A stretch of 64,000 nt of DNA, taken from assembly GCF_003569005.1 (NCBI RefSeq), contig NZ_BCUR01000004.1:310001-374000 (forward strand), written 5' to 3'. The position numbers and the translations under genes were made by a program. Numbering within the stretch: the stretch's first letter is position 1; every line of letters begins with the position of its first letter. Shown one piece after another: positions 30,880-42,943 of the stretch. The notes below the pieces were generated by a model. That model made no database searches and was not told where the DNA came from. It was given only the letters and a program-made list of their open reading frames with translations. Source of the DNA: Vibrio superstes. GTDB taxonomy: Bacteria > Pseudomonadota > Gammaproteobacteria > Enterobacterales > Vibrionaceae.

Positions 30880-33339
30880 TTAATTATTCAGGTAGAAAGG
30901 ACGACCGTAACCTAGAGCGTTACCTCCGTCACCAACATCCGTACCAAAGTTAGTGCCAAATCCGATAATGCCGATATTAAAGCTAATATTCTCTTCATAT
31001 TCAGGACCAGGGTTAGGTGTACCGACACCTCCTGGCCAAGAACGAAGTTGGTCAGTGTAGGTAATACCTACATACCAACAATCGGAGGTGTAGGTGACTC
31101 GTGCTAGGGCCTCTAGCATAATGTCTTCGGTAGTATCATAGAAATATTGAGCATTAAAGTTCCAATTTCTACTGAGTTTGTAGCCACCTAATAAACCGAT
31201 CTGCGAAATACCGTCGGTGGTGATTGAATCTAGGTTGATAGAATTACCTACAGTTTTATCTAGATAACTTCTAGTGACATAGCGATAATTGGTTTGGATA
31301 TAGCCTGGGCCTTGACGATACTCAATAGTACTGTTGGCTAACTGTACCTCTGCGTCACTGATGTCATATTGAATGCCACCATGATAGAAGAGATAGTCAT
31401 TGAAGTTAAAGTCGCTCTCAATAGCCCAGGCTGAATAATTCGAGTCAGCAGGGTCGGTTTCGCTCGTGTCATCCGTGTTCAGGTAGTAGATCTGACCAAA
31501 CGCCAGATTCATACGCTCTCTGTAGTTAGAGTCGTAAAAGCGGGTTGTTGCGCCATAACTGATCTGATTAGCTGCCGCTATTTTGTCAACGCCACTGTAT
31601 TTACGAGTCCTAAACAAGCCGTAATAGTCCGTTTGCATAAGGGTCGTATCATAATCATAGATGTTGCTTTGATCTTCATATGGTACGTACAAGTATTGAA
31701 CTTTCGGCTCTAGCGTCTGTGTATAACCATCAAAAAAGCTTGTTCCGCGCTCTAAATAGAGAGTACCTGTACTGCGAAACTCAGGAATGATCCGCGCGAC
31801 ATTTGAGTCTAGGTTTCGGGTATCCTCTAAAGAGAGATCTAAACCATCAAGGTTTTGGTGGTAGTAGGTACCCAGTACTCTGCCTTCAGTTTCCCAGCTG
31901 CCCCAAGTAGTATGCAGTGGTATGGTTAGCCCTGGTTCTATATGCAGTCTTGTCGCTTGGCTTGGCTTAGCATTGCGTTCGTCATCGGTATCAAAGTGGG
32001 TCGCGTGACTGACCATGTCAAAATCGAGATACGGCAAAAGATCAGGGTAAAAATACTTAGCGCTCAACTGTGGGACCATGCGGTAGGGCAGGTCTGTAGT
32101 ATCAGATAGTAACTGGAAGTCACGAAGCAACAAGCTCGTATCCCAGTGGTCACTCCGATAAGAGACCTTGCCTTGTTGTAGTAGTTGCCCGTCTTCACGC
32201 TCACCAATGCTAGACGAGACATCTCTGAAGAAGTAAATATCACTCACTTTGGCGTAATCAACTTCTAGCTTCCAGTTACGGTCAAACACACCGTAGTGGG
32301 TATAGCCTACCCCCCAACGATCGCCTTCTTCTGGGTATTTTTGGTCATCAGCAAGAAATTGACCTTCGATCTGGCCACGTCCCCAACCACTTAAATACCG
32401 AAACTTACCATCAGTCTGCAGACCACGTTCAGACATGTATTTGAATGTGGTTTCTAAATCGTAGTTTGGTGCAAGGTTCCAATACACTGGTACTTCAAGT
32501 TCAAAGCCATCACTCGTTCCGTAAGCAACGGTAGGGTAAAGGAAACCGGTTTTACGTGTGTCACCAATAGGTACCGTCAGCCATGGCAGATAGAAAACAG
32601 GCACATTCTGAATCTCGAATCGAGGATTATAGAGCGTGGCTTCTTCAGCTTCTTGGTCAATCTGGATAGATGAGGAAACTAAGCGCCATGAATTATCATC
32701 TTCAGGACAAGAGGTGATAGAGCCATCTTCTAACTCGTAATAAAGTTTGCCTTCAACGCGAATCACCTTGGCGTCGCCACGTCCGTTTTGACACAGCAAG
32801 TTATAGTTTGCCATTTCTAGAGTGGTGACATCAGTGTCTAAATTGGAGGTTGCTGTTTCTGATACAGTCTTAATCTGACCGTCAGACATTTCCACGTTGC
32901 CTCTTGCAACTATGGTGTTTTCAGCTTGATAAAGGGTTACGGTATCCGCATTAACTCGTTTTGTTCCCTGGGTAACCTTTACATTACCTCGGTAAGTGGC
33001 TTCTTTACCGTTGATACCATCGAGAGAATCTGCCTCTACGTGAGTGGGTAGTTCCTCGTCTTCTTCGGATTTTTCCGGAATAAGACATTGCGAGGTGAGG
33101 TCAAAGGTCTGGTCTTCGGCTGCAGAAACGATTGCCGTCAGCTCAGCTGCTGGCTCTGCATTTTGTTGTGCCGTTGAACTATCCGTGAGTTCTGTTTGGG
33201 AGTCGCTAAGATCAACTTGTGAAAGTGAGCCTTGATCTTCTTGTGAGTTCTCCTGCACACTAGTTTCTGCCTGCGCATTTGTAACACACAATGCTGTGGT
33301 TATTGAAAGAGCGAGCCAGGTGCGGGGAAATTTTGACAT
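30880..33339 (-). CDS. lptD: LPS assembly outer-membrane protein LptD
   Basis: Barrel component of the LptDE translocon that places LPS in the outer leaflet. Signal peptide residues 1-25 (LALSITTALCVTNAQA). An acidic, Ser/Gln/Glu-rich linker covers about residues 26-100. The OstA-type jellyroll starts near HVEADSLDG (residue ~100), and the beta-barrel follows from about residue 240. At 819 aa it is longer than E. coli LptD (784), the extra length lying in the linker. Cysteines are at 85, 183, 211 and 754; E. coli has an adjacent pair at the C terminus (724/725), here there is one. It is the first gene of the operon and divergent from djlA. Confidence 0.96.
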   Translation of the reverse strand: MSKFPRTWLALSITTALCVTNAQAETSVQENSQEDQGSLSQVDLSDSQTELTDSSTAQQNAEPAAELTAIVSAAEDQTFDLTSQCLIPEKSEEDEELPTHVEADSLDGINGKEATYRGNVKVTQGTKRVNADTVTLYQAENTIVARGNVEMSDGQIKTVSETATSNLDTDVTTLEMANYNLLCQNGRGDAKVIRVEGKLYYELEDGSITSCPEDDNSWRLVSSSIQIDQEAEEATLYNPRFEIQNVPVFYLPWLTVPIGDTRKTGFLYPTVAYGTSDGFELEVPVYWNLAPNYDLETTFKYMSERGLQTDGKFRYLSGWGRGQIEGQFLADDQKYPEEGDRWGVGYTHYGVFDRNWKLEVDYAKVSDIYFFRDVSSSIGEREDGQLLQQGKVSYRSDHWDTSLLLRDFQLLSDTTDLPYRMVPQLSAKYFYPDLLPYLDFDMVSHATHFDTDDERNAKPSQATRLHIEPGLTIPLHTTWGSWETEGRVLGTYYHQNLDGLDLSLEDTRNLDSNVARIIPEFRSTGTLYLERGTSFFDGYTQTLEPKVQYLYVPYEDQSNIYDYDTTLMQTDYYGLFRTRKYSGVDKIAAANQISYGATTRFYDSNYRERMNLAFGQIYYLNTDDTSETDPADSNYSAWAIESDFNFNDYLFYHGGIQYDISDAEVQLANSTIEYRQGPGYIQTNYRYVTRSYLDKTVGNSINLDSITTDGISQIGLLGGYKLSRNWNFNAQYFYDTTEDIMLEALARVTYTSDCWYVGITYTDQLRSWPGGVGTPNPGPEYEENISFNIGIIGFGTNFGTDVGDGGNALGYGRPFYLNN

Positions 33340-33382
33340 CGAATTAGAAACTTCCTTGATGATGAATAAGTCCGTAGACTGT

Positions 33383-33411
33383 AATTGACCGTTTACTTGG
33401 TCGAATGTTCC
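33383..33411 (-). promoter_or_regulatory. Candidate sigma-E promoter for lptD-surA operon
   Basis: Reading the reverse strand: GGAACAT (33411-33405), a 16-bp spacer after GAACAT, then TCAATT (33388-33383). The sigma-E consensus is close to GGAACTT-N15/16-TCTGA. The lptD start is 44 bp downstream. lptD and surA are known sigma-E targets in E. coli. Confidence 0.5.
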
Positions 33412-33489
33412 TTATGATAATAGAATTTGGAGCGTCAGGCACTAAAAGAGCACATTACTCTATAAAAATTAGTAGATTGAGAAAAAAGC

Positions 33490-34335
33490 ATGTATTTTTT
33501 TGGCAAAATTTTAGGCGCATTCTTTGGTTTTCTGTTTGGTGGGCCCATTGGCGCATTCATCGGATTGTATATTGGACACCGATTTGATCGAGCAAAAGCG
33601 ATTAACCAAGCTCGTCAGGGAGGTTTCTCTGGATACCAGAGAACCGTGAATCCAGCGCAGCAGATAGAGTTTTTTAAAGCAGCGTTTTCGGTGATGGGCC
33701 ATGTAGCAAAAGCAAAAGGGCAGGTAACCGAGAGCGAGATTCAGCTTGCAAGCGTCATGATGCAACGCATGAACCTGAATGAAGAGCAGAGACGCATTGC
33801 TCAAGAAGCATTTCGTGAAGGCAAGTCATCGTCTTTTCCATTGCGAGAGGTACTTAGCCGCGTTCGTGAAGTGAGTGGGCGCAGGCATGATCTGATGCAG
33901 TTCTTCCTTGAACTTCAGATTTCCGCAGCCTTTGCCGATGGAAGTATCCACCCAAATGAGCGCGATGTACTGCATATCGTGGCTGAAGTATTGGGCTTTA
34001 GCGCTGCGCAACTTGAGCGCCGATTAAAGATGCAAGAGGCCGCTTATCGCTTCCAACAAAGCGGTGGCTATGGCGGACAGTACTCAGGTGGTGGTTATCA
34101 GCAGCAAGCTACGACTCAAGACCAGCTTGCAGCCGCTTATGAAATCCTTGGGGTCGAAGCCTCTGCTGAGCCTAAGGAAATTAAGCGTGCTTATCGCAAA
34201 TTAATGAATGAGCATCACCCGGATAAGTTGTCGGCAAAAGGGTTGCCGCCTGAGATGCTTGAAGTGGCAAAAGAAAAGGCGCAAGAGATCCAGAATGCCT
34301 ATGATGTAGTTAAGAAAGAACGAGGCTTTAAGTAG
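33490..34335 (+). CDS. djlA: Membrane-anchored J-domain co-chaperone DjlA
   Basis: Inner-membrane DnaJ-like protein that activates DnaK. The N-terminal membrane segment is glycine-rich (ILGAFFGFLFGGPIGAFIGLY). A TerB-like helical domain follows (residues ~55-180), then a Gly/Tyr/Gln linker (SGGYGGQYSGGGYQQQ), and a C-terminal J domain with the essential HPD in NEHHPDKL. The 281 aa are close to E. coli DjlA (271). Divergent from lptD as in enterobacteria. Confidence 0.97.
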   Translation: MYFFGKILGAFFGFLFGGPIGAFIGLYIGHRFDRAKAINQARQGGFSGYQRTVNPAQQIEFFKAAFSVMGHVAKAKGQVTESEIQLASVMMQRMNLNEEQRRIAQEAFREGKSSSFPLREVLSRVREVSGRRHDLMQFFLELQISAAFADGSIHPNERDVLHIVAEVLGFSAAQLERRLKMQEAAYRFQQSGGYGGQYSGGGYQQQATTQDQLAAAYEILGVEASAEPKEIKRAYRKLMNEHHPDKLSAKGLPPEMLEVAKEKAQEIQNAYDVVKKERGFK

Positions 34336-34344
34336 GGGCATTTT

Positions 34345-34890
34345 ATGACGCCAAATTACAATGATGTGCTGACCTTTTGGTTCGAAGAGCTGCAGCCAAG
34401 CGATTGGTTTCGCTCCAGTGCTGAGCTTGATCAACAGATTAAACGGCGATTTGGTGAGCTGCACTGTAAAGCCTGTCAATGTGAGTTGGCCAGTTGGCGC
34501 CAATCTCCGCAGGGGAGGTTGGCTGAAATCATCATATTGGATCAGTTTTCTCGTAATTTATTTAGAGAGTCATCATTGGCGTTCGCTAGTGACTCTCTAG
34601 CCCTTGCCTTAGCTCAAGAGGCAGTTTCGCTTGGCGTTGACGTTAAACTCCCGCCTATGCTGCGCAGCTTTCTTTATATGCCCTATATGCACAGTGAGTC
34701 GCTGCTGATTCACGAGCATGGATTGCAACTGTTTACTCAGAGCGATTTGCAGCACAACGTCGAGTTTCACTTAAAGCATACCGCTATTTTACGAAGGTTT
34801 GGTCGCTACCCTCATCGAAACAAGGCTTTAGGTCGAGAAAGCAGTAGTGAGGAAATTGAGTTCCTCACCCAGCCTGATTCAAGCTTCTAG
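34345..34890 (+). CDS. DUF924 family protein
   Basis: A 181-aa cytoplasmic all-helical protein of the DUF924 family. Recognised by VLTFWFEELQPSDWF at the start, ILDQFSRNLFRES near the middle, and a region rich in His (LYMPYMHSESLLIHEHGL). The family has a TPR-like predicted fold and no established biochemical function. It follows djlA by 9 bp, so it is likely co-transcribed. The stop codon overlaps the convergent DUF547 gene by 4 bp. Confidence 0.88.
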   Translation: MTPNYNDVLTFWFEELQPSDWFRSSAELDQQIKRRFGELHCKACQCELASWRQSPQGRLAEIIILDQFSRNLFRESSLAFASDSLALALAQEAVSLGVDVKLPPMLRSFLYMPYMHSESLLIHEHGLQLFTQSDLQHNVEFHLKHTAILRRFGRYPHRNKALGRESSSEEIEFLTQPDSSF

Positions 34891-35666
34891 TTGGCTTTGT
34901 TGAGCTTCCAGTCGTAATCAAAGCTCACTTTTCCTTTAAAGCTCGTGAGCTCTGGGCGATATCTTGCGAGGTGCTTGAGTACGCCTTTCTCCCCATCAAA
35001 ATCCACTGCAAACCAGTCATAGATTGAAGATAGTTGGATCTTGCCATTGCTTAGTTTTGCCCCTTTATCACTGTTGATAAAGGCGTGCGCGCTTTGTTCT
35101 AGTAGCTGCTCAGTATTTTCGGCAGTAAAGGCCTGTGTTTGAAGGTTAGGGCAACCTAGACTGGCACAATTTACCGCATAGTGAGTACGAGGGTCTTGCC
35201 AGATTGGGCGCAGAATTCGGTGTTCAATATCATTGAGACTCAATGGCTTACCTGCTACCTCAATAATCTCCTTTCCCCATGGCCCAAAGCTAAATAATCC
35301 GCCGAGTTTAGTGATGGTTTTTACTGGGTAGTTATCTAGGATTAGGTCGACAGTCAAAGCATTGTAAAGGTTAACCCAGTACGCGTATTGCTCTGCTTGA
35401 GAGTACTGACGAGGGTCGATGTCGGCTAAAGATGAGACATAGGCTTTGAGGGCTTGCTTGTCTTTGTCTGTGACAGAGGCATAACGAAACAGTGTATTTT
35501 CCCCACGCTCAACCAGATAAGCGTCAAGCAGAGCCTGCCACTGGCTGTGATCGATGCTTTGCGTGCTTTGAGTATGCTTATCCCAAAATGGCCAAGGTTC
35601 AGATTTTGGCGCGCTAAAGGCGTTAAATGACAGCAGTGAGAGAATCAATATCCATACCTTGTACAT
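34887..35666 (-). CDS. DUF547 secreted protein
   Basis: A 259-aa exported protein. The start gives a signal peptide MYKVWILILSLLSFNAFSA and follows GGAG; an in-frame start 63 bp upstream would add a non-signal tail. The DUF547 core is seen as YAYWVNLYNALTVDLIL and HYAVNCASLGCPNLQ. The two cysteines in the latter are typical of the family. The molecular role is unknown. It lies downstream of leuD beyond a terminator, with a separate promoter expected. Confidence 0.88.
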   Translation of the reverse strand: MYKVWILILSLLSFNAFSAPKSEPWPFWDKHTQSTQSIDHSQWQALLDAYLVERGENTLFRYASVTDKDKQALKAYVSSLADIDPRQYSQAEQYAYWVNLYNALTVDLILDNYPVKTITKLGGLFSFGPWGKEIIEVAGKPLSLNDIEHRILRPIWQDPRTHYAVNCASLGCPNLQTQAFTAENTEQLLEQSAHAFINSDKGAKLSNGKIQLSSIYDWFAVDFDGEKGVLKHLARYRPELTSFKGKVSFDYDWKLNKAN

Positions 35667-35693
35667 GTCTTTCTCCAGTGTGATTGGTATTAG

Positions 35694-35726
35694 CAATAAA
35701 AAAGGCCTTGTATAAACAAGACCTTT
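35694..35726 (-). terminator. leuABCD operon terminator
   Basis: On the reverse strand AAAGGTCTTG/CAAGGCCTTT form a 10-bp stem with one G-T pair and a 6-nt loop, followed by a T-run. Confidence 0.85.
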
Positions 35727-35757
35727 CAATTGGGAACTCTATTTCAACAAATACTGT

Positions 35758-36360
35758 TTAACGCATAAATGCTGGGATATTGTTCTCATACTCTGTGATT
35801 TTCTCAGCGTGCTGCAACGTCAAACCAATATTATCTAAACCATTCAGCAGGCAGTGGCGACGAAACTCATCAATGTCAAAGCTGTACTGCTTGTCATTAG
35901 CTGTCACTAGCATCGCTTCTAAGTCTACCGTCACCTCAGCACCTTCGTTCGCAGCAACAAAGGTGAATATTTCATCGACTTCTTGTTCCGTTAGACGCAC
36001 TGGAACCATCTGGTTATTGATAGAGTTACCATAGAAAATATCCGCAAAGCTTGGTGCAATCATTACTTGAATGCCGTAATCAGCCAGTGCCCAAGGTGCG
36101 TGTTCACGTGAAGAGCCACAGCCAAAGTTCTCGCGTGCTAGCAAGATACTAGCGCCCTTGTAGCGAGGTTCATTCATTACAAACTCTGGATTTTCTTGCT
36201 GGCCAGCATCATCTAAGAAGCGCCAATCATGGAACAAGTGCTGACCAAAGCCTGTGCGTGTTACCTTTTGTAGGAACTGCTTTGGAATGATGGCATCCGT
36301 ATCCACGTTAGCAGCGTCAAGAGGAACGACTAAGCCTGTATGTTGTTTAAAACCTGACAT
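35758..36360 (-). CDS. leuD: 3-isopropylmalate dehydratase, small subunit
   Basis: Pairs with LeuC to convert 2-isopropylmalate to 3-isopropylmalate. The 200-aa subunit has the swivelling-domain motif [16 protein letters not shown] and the LeuD start [21 protein letters not shown]. It follows leuC by 11 bp and ends the operon before a terminator. The length equals the family norm (E. coli 201). Confidence 0.98.
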   Translation of the reverse strand: MSGFKQHTGLVVPLDAANVDTDAIIPKQFLQKVTRTGFGQHLFHDWRFLDDAGQQENPEFVMNEPRYKGASILLARENFGCGSSREHAPWALADYGIQVMIAPSFADIFYGNSINNQMVPVRLTEQEVDEIFTFVAANEGAEVTVDLEAMLVTANDKQYSFDIDEFRRHCLLNGLDNIGLTLQHAEKITEYENNIPAFMR

Positions 36361-36371
36361 GTTATTTCCTC

Positions 36372-37778
36372 TTACTGCTGTTCAAAAGTGCGAATATCAA
36401 CAAAATGACCCGCGATTGCGGCCGCTGCTGCCATTGCTGGGCTAACTAGATGCGTACGACCTTCACGGCCTTGGCGTCCCTCAAAGTTACGGTTACTAGT
36501 AGAGGCACAACGCTCTTTTGGACCCAAGCGATCGTTATTCATTGCAAGGCACATCGAACAACCTGGTAGGCGCCATTCAAAACCCGCTTCGATAAAGATT
36601 TTATCTAGCCCCTCAGCTTCAGCTTGCGCTTTCACTTGCTCAGAACCAGGAACGATAAGTGCTTGAACGTGACTTGCGACTTGGCGACCTTGTGCAACTT
36701 TTGCCGCAGCACGCATGTCTTCAATTCGAGAGTTAGTACAAGAGCCCACAAATACTTTATCGACAGGGTAATCAGAAAGCGACTTGCCCGCTTCTAGTCC
36801 CATATAAGCCAGTGCCTTTTCCGCAGAGGCTTTTTCTACAGGGTCGCTGAAGCTTGTTGGGTTAGGAATTGGCGTATCAACTGAAATTACCTGACCTGGG
36901 TTCGTTCCCCAAGTTACTTGGGGTTTGATCTCTGTGGCGTCCAATGTCACTACAGCGTCAAACTCAGCGTCATCATCAGACTTTAGGCTTGACCAGTAAG
37001 CAACAGCCTCATCCCAATCATTGCCTGTTGGTGCAAACTTGCGGCCTTTAATGTAATCAAAGGTAGTTTGGTCTGGAGCGACTAGGCCTGCTTTAGCACC
37101 TAGCTCAATCGCCATATTACATACTGTCATACGGCCTTCCATAGACAGATCGGTAATGGCTTCACCACAGAACTCAACCACATAGCCAGTGCCGCCAGCC
37201 GCCGTCGTCTTGCCGATAATGGCAAGTACGATGTCTTTAGCGGTAATGCCTTCTGAAACCTTACCCTTAACCTCAATCTTCATGGTTTTAGCGCGAGATT
37301 GCTTTAGGGTTTGAGTCGCTAGCACGTGTTCAACTTCAGAGGTACCGATGCCAAATGCGATAGAGCCAAATGCGCCGTGAGTCGCGGTATGAGAATCGCC
37401 ACACACAATGGTCATGCCTGGAAGGGTAATACCTAACTCAGGGCCCATAACGTGCACTATGCCTTGATACTTGTGGTTCAAGTCATAAAGGCGAACACCG
37501 AACTCAGCACAGTTGTGAGACAATGTTTCCATTTGGATACGAGCCATTTCACCAGAGGCATTGATGTCTTTGGTGGTGGTGGATACGTTGTGATCCATAG
37601 TGGCGAAGGTTTTGCTTGTTTGACGTACGCGACGCCCTTTTTCACGCAGACCATCAAACGCTTGTGGTGAGGTCACTTCATGAACTAGGTGGCGGTCAAT
37701 GTACAAGATAGGGTTTTCACCCTCAGCTTCTACAGCAATGTGCGCATCGTAGATTTTTTCGTATAAGGTTTTAGCCAT
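36372..37778 (-). CDS. leuC: 3-isopropylmalate dehydratase, large subunit
   Basis: Aconitase-type 4Fe-4S enzyme of leucine synthesis. The start giving [13 protein letters not shown] (468 aa; E. coli 466) follows AAGGAAAG; a start eight codons upstream was rejected. Cluster cysteines appear in [11 protein letters not shown] and GCSMCLAMN. Substrate-site sequences such as [12 protein letters not shown] are present. A perfect 10-bp hairpin sits just upstream of its ribosome binding site. Confidence 0.98.
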   Translation of the reverse strand: MAKTLYEKIYDAHIAVEAEGENPILYIDRHLVHEVTSPQAFDGLREKGRRVRQTSKTFATMDHNVSTTTKDINASGEMARIQMETLSHNCAEFGVRLYDLNHKYQGIVHVMGPELGITLPGMTIVCGDSHTATHGAFGSIAFGIGTSEVEHVLATQTLKQSRAKTMKIEVKGKVSEGITAKDIVLAIIGKTTAAGGTGYVVEFCGEAITDLSMEGRMTVCNMAIELGAKAGLVAPDQTTFDYIKGRKFAPTGNDWDEAVAYWSSLKSDDDAEFDAVVTLDATEIKPQVTWGTNPGQVISVDTPIPNPTSFSDPVEKASAEKALAYMGLEAGKSLSDYPVDKVFVGSCTNSRIEDMRAAAKVAQGRQVASHVQALIVPGSEQVKAQAEAEGLDKIFIEAGFEWRLPGCSMCLAMNNDRLGPKERCASTSNRNFEGRQGREGRTHLVSPAMAAAAAIAGHFVDIRTFEQQ

Positions 37779-37790
37779 TATTCTTTCCTT

Positions 37791-37818
37791 TTTCCTTCGC
37801 AAACGAATGCGAAGGAAA
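37791..37818 (-). other. Hairpin in leuB-leuC junction
   Basis: TTTCCTTCGC/GCGAAGGAAA, a perfect 10-bp stem with an 8-nt loop, lies between leuB stop and the leuC ribosome binding site. There is no T-run after it, so it is likelier to protect or gate the message than to end it. Confidence 0.65.
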
Positions 37819-37828
37819 TTAATCTATT

Positions 37829-40539
<2,711 letters not shown>

Positions 40540-40580
40540 GTTGGCATCCTTTTTCCAGCGTTGTGATTAAATTTCAGCAT

Positions 40581-40610
40581 AAAAAAACCCGCATTCAAGT
40601 TGCGGGTTTT
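40581..40610 (-). terminator. leuABCD attenuator terminator
   Basis: On the reverse strand AAAACCCGCA/TGCGGGTTTT forms a perfect 10-bp stem with a 7-nt loop, followed by TTT. It lies 41 bp before leuA. The 5' arm (AACCCGC) can pair instead with GCGGGTT at 40649-40643, the expected antiterminator. Confidence 0.88.
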
Positions 40611-40653
40611 ATCAATCTTGGTGGTGTTTTTCGCCCACTAGCAACCCGCGTGT

Positions 40654-40704
40654 TTAAGTCACGATCAGGAGGAGCAGTAGAGAAGTTGAAACACCAAATT
40701 TCAT
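40654..40704 (-). CDS. leuL: leu operon leader peptide
   Basis: A 16-codon ORF encoding MKFGVSTSLLLLLIVT. Five consecutive Leu codons (CTA CTG CTC CTC CTG) sit nine to thirteen codons in, exactly what leucine-attenuation leaders look like. Ribosome stalling there would free the downstream GCGGGTT segment to form the antiterminator and let transcription enter leuA. It is too short for routine gene calling. The Leu run includes CTA and CTC, relatively slow codons in gammaproteobacteria. The promoter lies 35 bp upstream. Confidence 0.9.
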   Translation of the reverse strand: MKFGVSTSLLLLLIVT

Positions 40705-40738
40705 AATAGAAAAACAATCCACCAATTAAGTTAACAAA

Positions 40739-40768
40739 TTAGTACCGCAATTCGCCTGCAAGCGTCAA
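40739..40768 (-). promoter_or_regulatory. leuL-leuABCD promoter
   Basis: TTGACG (40768-40763), an 18-bp spacer and TACTAA (40744-40739) on the reverse strand, 35 bp before the leuL start. Confidence 0.65.
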
Positions 40769-40853
40769 GGGGTAAGTGGAATAAATCTTCAACATTTCTT
40801 CAAAATTAGATTTACCAGTAAAACTTGCCATCCTAATTTCATCTTTAACGCGT

Positions 40854-40937
40854 TGATTAAGCTAAATTAATCACTTTCAGCGTTTTTGATTAATTTAACT
40901 CCTCTCTATTTTAGTTTTACGTCACTATAATTAATCA
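40854..40937. promoter_or_regulatory. Cluster of four TGATTAA heptamers upstream of tetR gene
   Basis: TGATTAA occurs at 40854-40860 and 40887-40893, and its complement TTAATCA at 40867-40873 and 40931-40937. The first two form an inverted repeat with a 6-bp spacer. The cluster starts ~115 bp and ends ~30 bp before the TetR start codon, as expected for operators of an autoregulating repressor. The protein bound is not known. Confidence 0.5.
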
Positions 40938-40967
40938 GTTGAGTAATTAAAGAGTGGTTAGAGTTAG

Positions 40968-41618
40968 ATGTCTAGAAAGGCGGGTCGCCCAGCAGAAAAG
41001 ACAGAGGCAAGAGAGAGTCTTATTCGAAGCGCCAAGTTGTTGTTTAGCGGTATGCCCTATGAAAAAGTATCAACGCGCCTGATTGCAGAAAAGGCGGGGG
41101 TAAACTCAGCCATGATTCGTTATTACTTTGGTAATAAAGAAGGACTGTTTGAAGCTATGATAACCGCGGTAATGACACCGATACTCGACAGCATGCGCAG
41201 GCATAAGCAAAGTCCAAGCTCGCAGTCTTTAGAGAGTATCATGCGTGCTCACTATCTGGTCATGAGTAAGGACCCTGAGTTTCCTCGTATGCTCGCGCGT
41301 ATCATGATGCAACCTCCTTCAGAGGTTCAGCGACAAGTGACGGAAAAAATGTTTGATCAACTCGTAGGCGCACTTGGTGATGACCTACTCTTTACTCAAA
41401 ATAAACAAAATGTATTCCGCTCGGATTTAGATGTTAAGAAGTGCAAGCTTACCTTCATCAGCATGCTGATGTTTCCCTTCATCTCTCCGCCAGCAATACT
41501 GGAAAAGCATCAAATAGAGCTCACACCGACTTTTTTAGAAGAGATGCTACAACACAACCTCAGTGTCATCGCATCAGGAATGATAAATACCAAGGTTCAG
41601 AACCAGGACAACACTTAA
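40968..41618 (+). CDS. TetR-family regulator of RND pump
   Basis: A 216-aa TetR-family repressor. The N-terminal helix-turn-helix reads KLLFSGMPYEKVSTRLIAEKAGVNSAMIRYYFGNKEGL. The C-terminal ligand domain (residues ~80-205) is family-variable, with the Met-rich ARIMMQPPSEVQ segment. The stop codon shares one base with the start of the membrane fusion gene (TAATG), so the regulator, fusion protein and RND pump form a single operon. It probably represses this operon from the heptamer cluster upstream. Confidence 0.92.
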   Translation: MSRKAGRPAEKTEARESLIRSAKLLFSGMPYEKVSTRLIAEKAGVNSAMIRYYFGNKEGLFEAMITAVMTPILDSMRRHKQSPSSQSLESIMRAHYLVMSKDPEFPRMLARIMMQPPSEVQRQVTEKMFDQLVGALGDDLLFTQNKQNVFRSDLDVKKCKLTFISMLMFPFISPPAILEKHQIELTPTFLEEMLQHNLSVIASGMINTKVQNQDNT

Positions 41619-42943
41619 TGAAACTTAACCGAAAACTTCTGTTTTTCCCCGCGTTGGCTGTCGGGATTATCACCCTTGTTGTGATGATTGAAACTCGACC
41701 TGATGTACCCACTAAACCAGCAGGAGACAGAGCAAGACCTGTCGAAGTTATGACAATGACTCCGGTATCTATGGCGCCAGAAGCCATAGGATTTGGGCAG
41801 GTATCCCCCAAGTTTGAGTGGAAGGCGATTGCTGAGGTTACCGGAAAGGTGGTTTATAGAAATCCTGATCTTGAGCGTGGGCGTATCTTAACGGCGGGCA
41901 CAGAAGTGCTCAGAATTGATCCATTAGATTATGAGCTAAAGCTGATTCAAGCCAAAGCGGACTTAGGCTCCAGTGAAACCCAGCTTAAAAAGCTGGCTCT
42001 AGAGAACAGCAACAGTAAGAGCAGCTTGAAGATTGAAAAGAACCGATTAAAGCTAGCAGAAACAGAGCTCAAGCGTATTCAAGATTTGAGGAGCAAAAAA
42101 GTGGCCTCTCAGTCTGACGTTGACGCACAGCAACAGACTTACCTTGCGCAGCAGAAGCTAGTTCAAGACATTGAAAACCAGATGGCGCTGTATCCTGATG
42201 AGAAAAAAGTTGCAGAAGCCTTGGTAGAAGTTAATCAAGCTAAAGTGCAAGAGGCGGAACGCTCCCTTGAAAAAACCAGTATTGTTCTTCCTCGCGATTT
42301 GCGAATTTCTTCCGTGGATATCGAGCTTAATCAGGTGGTAAACCTGCAACAAGAGATGATAGTCGCTCAAGGGCTAGATGTAATGGAGGTTGAGGCTCAG
42401 CTTTCCATCCATGATATGCAGCTGCTGGTGCAAAGCCTTGAAACGAAAGAGCGTGATGCGGTGGGCTCTCCACTGCCAAGTTTTTCACGCCTTAATGCAG
42501 AGGTCACTCTATCTAGTGGTAATTTGAAAGCGACCTGGCCAGCTAAGGTGGCGAGGGTGAGTGATTCTATCGACCCTACCCAAGCAACTGCTGGCGTTAT
42601 TCTTGAGGTTGAACAAGACTACAGCCAGCTCACTCCCACCAGCACGCCACCTATGGTCAGCGGCATGCTGGTTCAAGCGAAGATAGAGGGAACAGAGTCT
42701 GCTGCATGGGTGATCCCAGAGCGAGCTTTACACGGCGATAAGGTGTATCTATTCGAAGACAGTAAGCTGAAAATAATGCCGGTTACCGTACTCTATCGAC
42801 GTGATCAGCAGGTGGTGATTGATGGTGACTTCTCTGACGGGGATACCTTGATCCTTAACGATCTATTACCAGCGATACCGGGTATGCTGCTGAAGCTTGA
42901 AATGCTCGAAGACGATCCTAAAGCATCGGAGGGTGACGCGTGA
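41618..42943 (+). CDS. RND efflux periplasmic adaptor (membrane fusion protein)
   Basis: The start MKLNRKLLFFPALAVGI overlaps the TetR stop by one base; longer frames running into tetR were rejected. The 441-aa HlyD/AcrA-type protein has one N-terminal membrane anchor (or signal), an alpha-helical hairpin (residues ~115-215, KADLGSSETQLKKLALEN and on), lipoyl halves around it, and beta-barrel plus membrane-proximal domains. No lipobox Cys follows the hydrophobic segment, so anchoring is by the helix. It links the RND pump to an outer-membrane channel not encoded here. Confidence 0.93.
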   Translation: MKLNRKLLFFPALAVGIITLVVMIETRPDVPTKPAGDRARPVEVMTMTPVSMAPEAIGFGQVSPKFEWKAIAEVTGKVVYRNPDLERGRILTAGTEVLRIDPLDYELKLIQAKADLGSSETQLKKLALENSNSKSSLKIEKNRLKLAETELKRIQDLRSKKVASQSDVDAQQQTYLAQQKLVQDIENQMALYPDEKKVAEALVEVNQAKVQEAERSLEKTSIVLPRDLRISSVDIELNQVVNLQQEMIVAQGLDVMEVEAQLSIHDMQLLVQSLETKERDAVGSPLPSFSRLNAEVTLSSGNLKATWPAKVARVSDSIDPTQATAGVILEVEQDYSQLTPTSTPPMVSGMLVQAKIEGTESAAWVIPERALHGDKVYLFEDSKLKIMPVTVLYRRDQQVVIDGDFSDGDTLILNDLLPAIPGMLLKLEMLEDDPKASEGDA

